64,000 nt of DNA from Microlunatus phosphovorus NM-1 (GTDB lineage Bacteria; Actinomycetota; Actinomycetes; Propionibacteriales; Propionibacteriaceae). The stretch lies in assembly GCF_000270245.1 (NCBI RefSeq), contig NC_015635.1, forward strand, positions 1,922,001 through 1,986,000. Reading direction: 5' to 3'. Below the pieces are notes generated by a model, which was given only the letters and a program-made list of their open reading frames with translations, was not told the DNA's origin and did no database searches. Below, piece after piece: positions 62,116 to 64,000 of this stretch (its first letter is position 1; every line of letters starts with the position of its first letter). A program made the translations under genes and the position numbers.

Positions 62116-63263
62116 CCGACCGCGACCGCCTCGTCACCTGGCGCATGGGTGCCGGGCACTGCGGCAGCCACGTCGACCAGCACGCTGGTCGATCGCGGGG
62201 AGACCCGGACGCGTCCGCCGACGCCGATGGCCTCGGCCTCATGAGTCGGCAGGTCGATCCGAACCGGCCCGACGCCGCCGAGCTCGACTACCAGACTGGT
62301 GACGGGTCCGCGCAGAATGGCCTCGGTGACGGTGCCCGACCCCGGACCCGATCCCGGTCCAGAGATCCCGCTGTCGGCACCAGCTGCCGCTTCGACCACC
62401 AGGTCCTCCGGGCGTACCAGAGCATGGCCGGCACCGGAGCGTACGACGCTGCCGGGGCTCAACCGCAGCCCCCGCCCGAGTACTGAAGCCTCATCGCCCT
62501 GCACCTGAGCGGGGATCCGGTTGACCACCCCGACGAACGCCGAGACGAAGGCGGTCGCCGGGTTGAGGTAGACGTCGTCCGGCGTGCCGAGCTGCTCCAT
62601 CTTGCCGAGGTTCATCACCCCGACCCGATCGGCCATGGTGAGTGCCTCCTCCTGATCATGGGTCACCAGCAGGGTAGTGGTTCCCTCGGTCTGCTGGATG
62701 TAGCGGATCTGCTCGCGCAGCTGCACCCGCACCTTCGCGTCCAAGGCGCTGAGCGGCTCGTCGAGCAGCAGCACCTGCGGTGCGATCGCCAGCGCACGGA
62801 CCAGCGCGACGCGCTGCTGCTGGCCGCCCGACAGCTGCCGAGGAAACTTCTCGGCGTGCTCTGTCAGGCCGACGCTGTCCAGCAGCTCCATCGCCCGCGC
62901 CGTCCGCTTGGCCTTGGACAGCTTCCGGATCCGCAGCCCGTACGCGACGTTCTCTGCCGCGGTCATGTGCGGGAAGAGGCTGTAGGCCTGGAACACGATG
63001 CCGATGCCGCGTTGCGTGACGGACTCCCCGGTGACGTCCCGGCCGTCGATCCGTACGGCACCGGAGGTCGCCGTCTCCAGTCCGGCCAGGATCCGCAGGG
63101 TGGTGGTCTTGCCGCAGCCGGACGGACCGAGCAGGGCCAACAGCTCGCCGCCGACGATGTCCAGGTCGAGCGCGTCGAGCACGGTCTTGTCGCCGTACCG
63201 CTTGGTCACCTCACGGAGCTCGACTGTCGCGCCCCGGGCGGCGCCGTCCACGGTGGTCATCAT
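62112..63263 (-). CDS. ABC importer ATPase (PotA/PhnT/FbpC type)
   Basis: A 383-residue ATPase: Walker A GPSGCGKTT, Q-loop VFQAYSLFPHMT, signature LSGGQQQRVALVRALA, Walker B LLLDEPLSALD and H-loop VTHDQEEALTMADR. A C-terminal TOBE-like domain follows from about residue 260, containing a Gly/Ser-Pro linker (GISGPGSGPGSG). This type energises importers of polyamines, phosphonates or iron. The neighbouring phosphodiesterase favours a phosphorylated organic substrate. ATG overlaps the permease stop (ATGA). Confidence 0.87.
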   Translation of the reverse strand: MMTTVDGAARGATVELREVTKRYGDKTVLDALDLDIVGGELLALLGPSGCGKTTTLRILAGLETATSGAVRIDGRDVTGESVTQRGIGIVFQAYSLFPHMTAAENVAYGLRIRKLSKAKRTARAMELLDSVGLTEHAEKFPRQLSGGQQQRVALVRALAIAPQVLLLDEPLSALDAKVRVQLREQIRYIQQTEGTTTLLVTHDQEEALTMADRVGVMNLGKMEQLGTPDDVYLNPATAFVSAFVGVVNRIPAQVQGDEASVLGRGLRLSPGSVVRSGAGHALVRPEDLVVEAAAGADSGISGPGSGPGSGTVTEAILRGPVTSLVVELGGVGPVRIDLPTHEAEAIGVGGRVRVSPRSTSVLVDVAAAVPGTHAPGDEAVAVG

Positions 63264-64000
63264 CTATCTCCAGATCGGGGCGAGCGGGAACTGACGGCGG
63301 TGATGAGGTAGAGCAGCAGGAAGGTGCCGATGCTCATCAGGAAGGAGAGCGCTGCGGCGGCCCGGGCCTGCGAGGTGCCGATGCTGACCAGCCACACCGG
63401 GAAGGTGTTCTGCAGCAGCAGGCTCGCCAGCACGAACTCGCCGATGCCCAAGGTGACGCACAGCAGCGAGGCGGTCAGCACGGCGCTGCCCATGTTGGGC
63501 AGCACCAGGGTGAACAGCCGATACCACCAGCCGGCGCCGAGACTGGCGCCGGCGTCCATCATGGTGCGCAGGTCGAGCGCTCGGATGCCGGCGTCCAGTG
63601 CCCGATAGACCAGGGGCAGGGTCAAGATCACATAGAAGGGGACCAGCGAGTACGGGCTGACCAGGAAGGTCGGGAAGGTGGCCCGGAAGAACAGGTTCGC
63701 GCCGCTGACCAGGGCCACCGCCGGGACCACCATCGGGATCACCGACAGCAGTTCGGTGACCGGCAGCATCCAGGGGCATTTCAGGTGCAGCCAGAGCAGA
63801 GTCGGCAGCAGTAGAGCCAGCGAGCCCACCGTGGTCAGCACGGCCAGCTGAGCCGACAGGGCCAGCTGGGGCAGGAACGTGGCGTCCTGAGTGGCCGTCC
63901 GGACAGGCTCGAGGGTGAAGCCGACGTCCGGCAGGCTGAACCCGTACACGGCTGCAGCGATCAGCGGCACCATCAGATAGACGACGGAGAACAGCAGGAT
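63260..64000 (-). CDS. ABC importer permease (PotC/PhnV-like), start beyond right edge
   Basis: An inner-membrane permease running off the window. The visible 246 residues include at least six hydrophobic segments and the coupling loop DLRTMMDAGASLGAGWWYRL, then VLPNMGSAVLTA, typical of binding-protein-dependent transporters. The open frame continues to 64000 without a clear start (an internal ATG at 63973 follows membrane-like sequence). A binding-protein gene and perhaps another permease are expected beyond the edge. Confidence 0.84.
   Translation of the reverse strand: MLLFSVVYLMVPLIAAAVYGFSLPDVGFTLEPVRTATQDATFLPQLALSAQLAVLTTVGSLALLLPTLLWLHLKCPWMLPVTELLSVIPMVVPAVALVSGANLFFRATFPTFLVSPYSLVPFYVILTLPLVYRALDAGIRALDLRTMMDAGASLGAGWWYRLFTLVLPNMGSAVLTASLLCVTLGIGEFVLASLLLQNTFPVWLVSIGTSQARAAAALSFLMSIGTFLLLYLITAVSSRSPRSGDR

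Overview
The window comes from a high-GC actinobacterium. Gene content and style (ilvB-ilvN-ilvC, leuB, ilvE, citramalate synthase, a Zur-type set of cysteine-free ribosomal proteins, GTG/TTG starts, ATGA/GTGA overlaps) fit Actinomycetes. I lean weakly towards Propionibacteriales (Microlunatus-like), from general impression only. No rRNA, tRNA, CRISPR array, prophage or transposase was found. The most distinctive non-coding property is a dense set of dispersed intergenic repeats: a degenerate repeat with a 52-bp period in three arrays, a 70-bp palindrome in three copies, and a hairpin family in two copies.

Layout. 1-14.6 kb: a truncated cytochrome P450, hisF, a 2-hydroxyacid dehydrogenase / HIT / GT87 run, ilvD, an exported phospholipase-D-fold protein, a GT2 glycosyltransferase, a VOC protein, AraC and APH genes, a CapA lipoprotein and an M28 peptidase lipoprotein. 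14.7-23.4 kb: branched-chain amino-acid genes ilvB-ilvN-ilvC behind a leader-peptide attenuator, then leuB and ilvE, with repeat-filled spacers. 23.4-26.6 kb: a zinc-starvation block around a Zur-like operator, with rpmE2 on one side and rpmB-rpmG-rpsN-rpmF-(CobW/Mrf-like)-rpmJ on the other; none of these ribosomal proteins keeps a zinc ribbon. 26.6-30.5 kb: an APC permease and hisD facing a TetR gene across a long palindromic operator, then a decayed GPP34 gene. 30.5-36.6 kb: a peptide/metallophore-type ABC importer with fused permeases, divergent from a methyltransferase across a second Zur-like palindrome; its binding-protein gene has an out-of-frame start. 37.1-46.4 kb: a histidine-rich protein with a SmtB/CzrA-like ArsR sensor, and an operon of MFS exporter, ECF-type importer with two S components and two IrtAB-like half-transporters, with an iron-box-like site and a TetR gene upstream. 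47.4-54.6 kb: a leader-peptide attenuator and citramalate synthase, an ABC exporter, a FAH-family hydrolase, gltX and a CPBP protease. 54.8-61.1 kb: a GntR regulator and a cluster of ethanolamine permease, glutamine-synthetase-like ligase, aldehyde dehydrogenase and SDR, read as a gamma-glutamylated ethanolamine route. 61.3-64 kb: a phosphodiesterase-fold protein and a PotA/PhnT-type ABC importer running off the edge.

How the parts connect: ilvD, ilvBN, ilvC, ilvE, leuB and cimA make isoleucine, valine and part of leucine, and two of the loci carry separate attenuators. Roughly 22 kb (23.4-46.4 kb) is dominated by metal homeostasis: zinc-sparing ribosomes, a probable Zur-controlled importer, a zinc-sensor/His-rich pair and a probable iron-controlled uptake/export operon. 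The right end looks like catabolism of an amino alcohol, with a possible phosphorylated precursor importer next to it. Functions were assigned by reading motifs; no database search was run.
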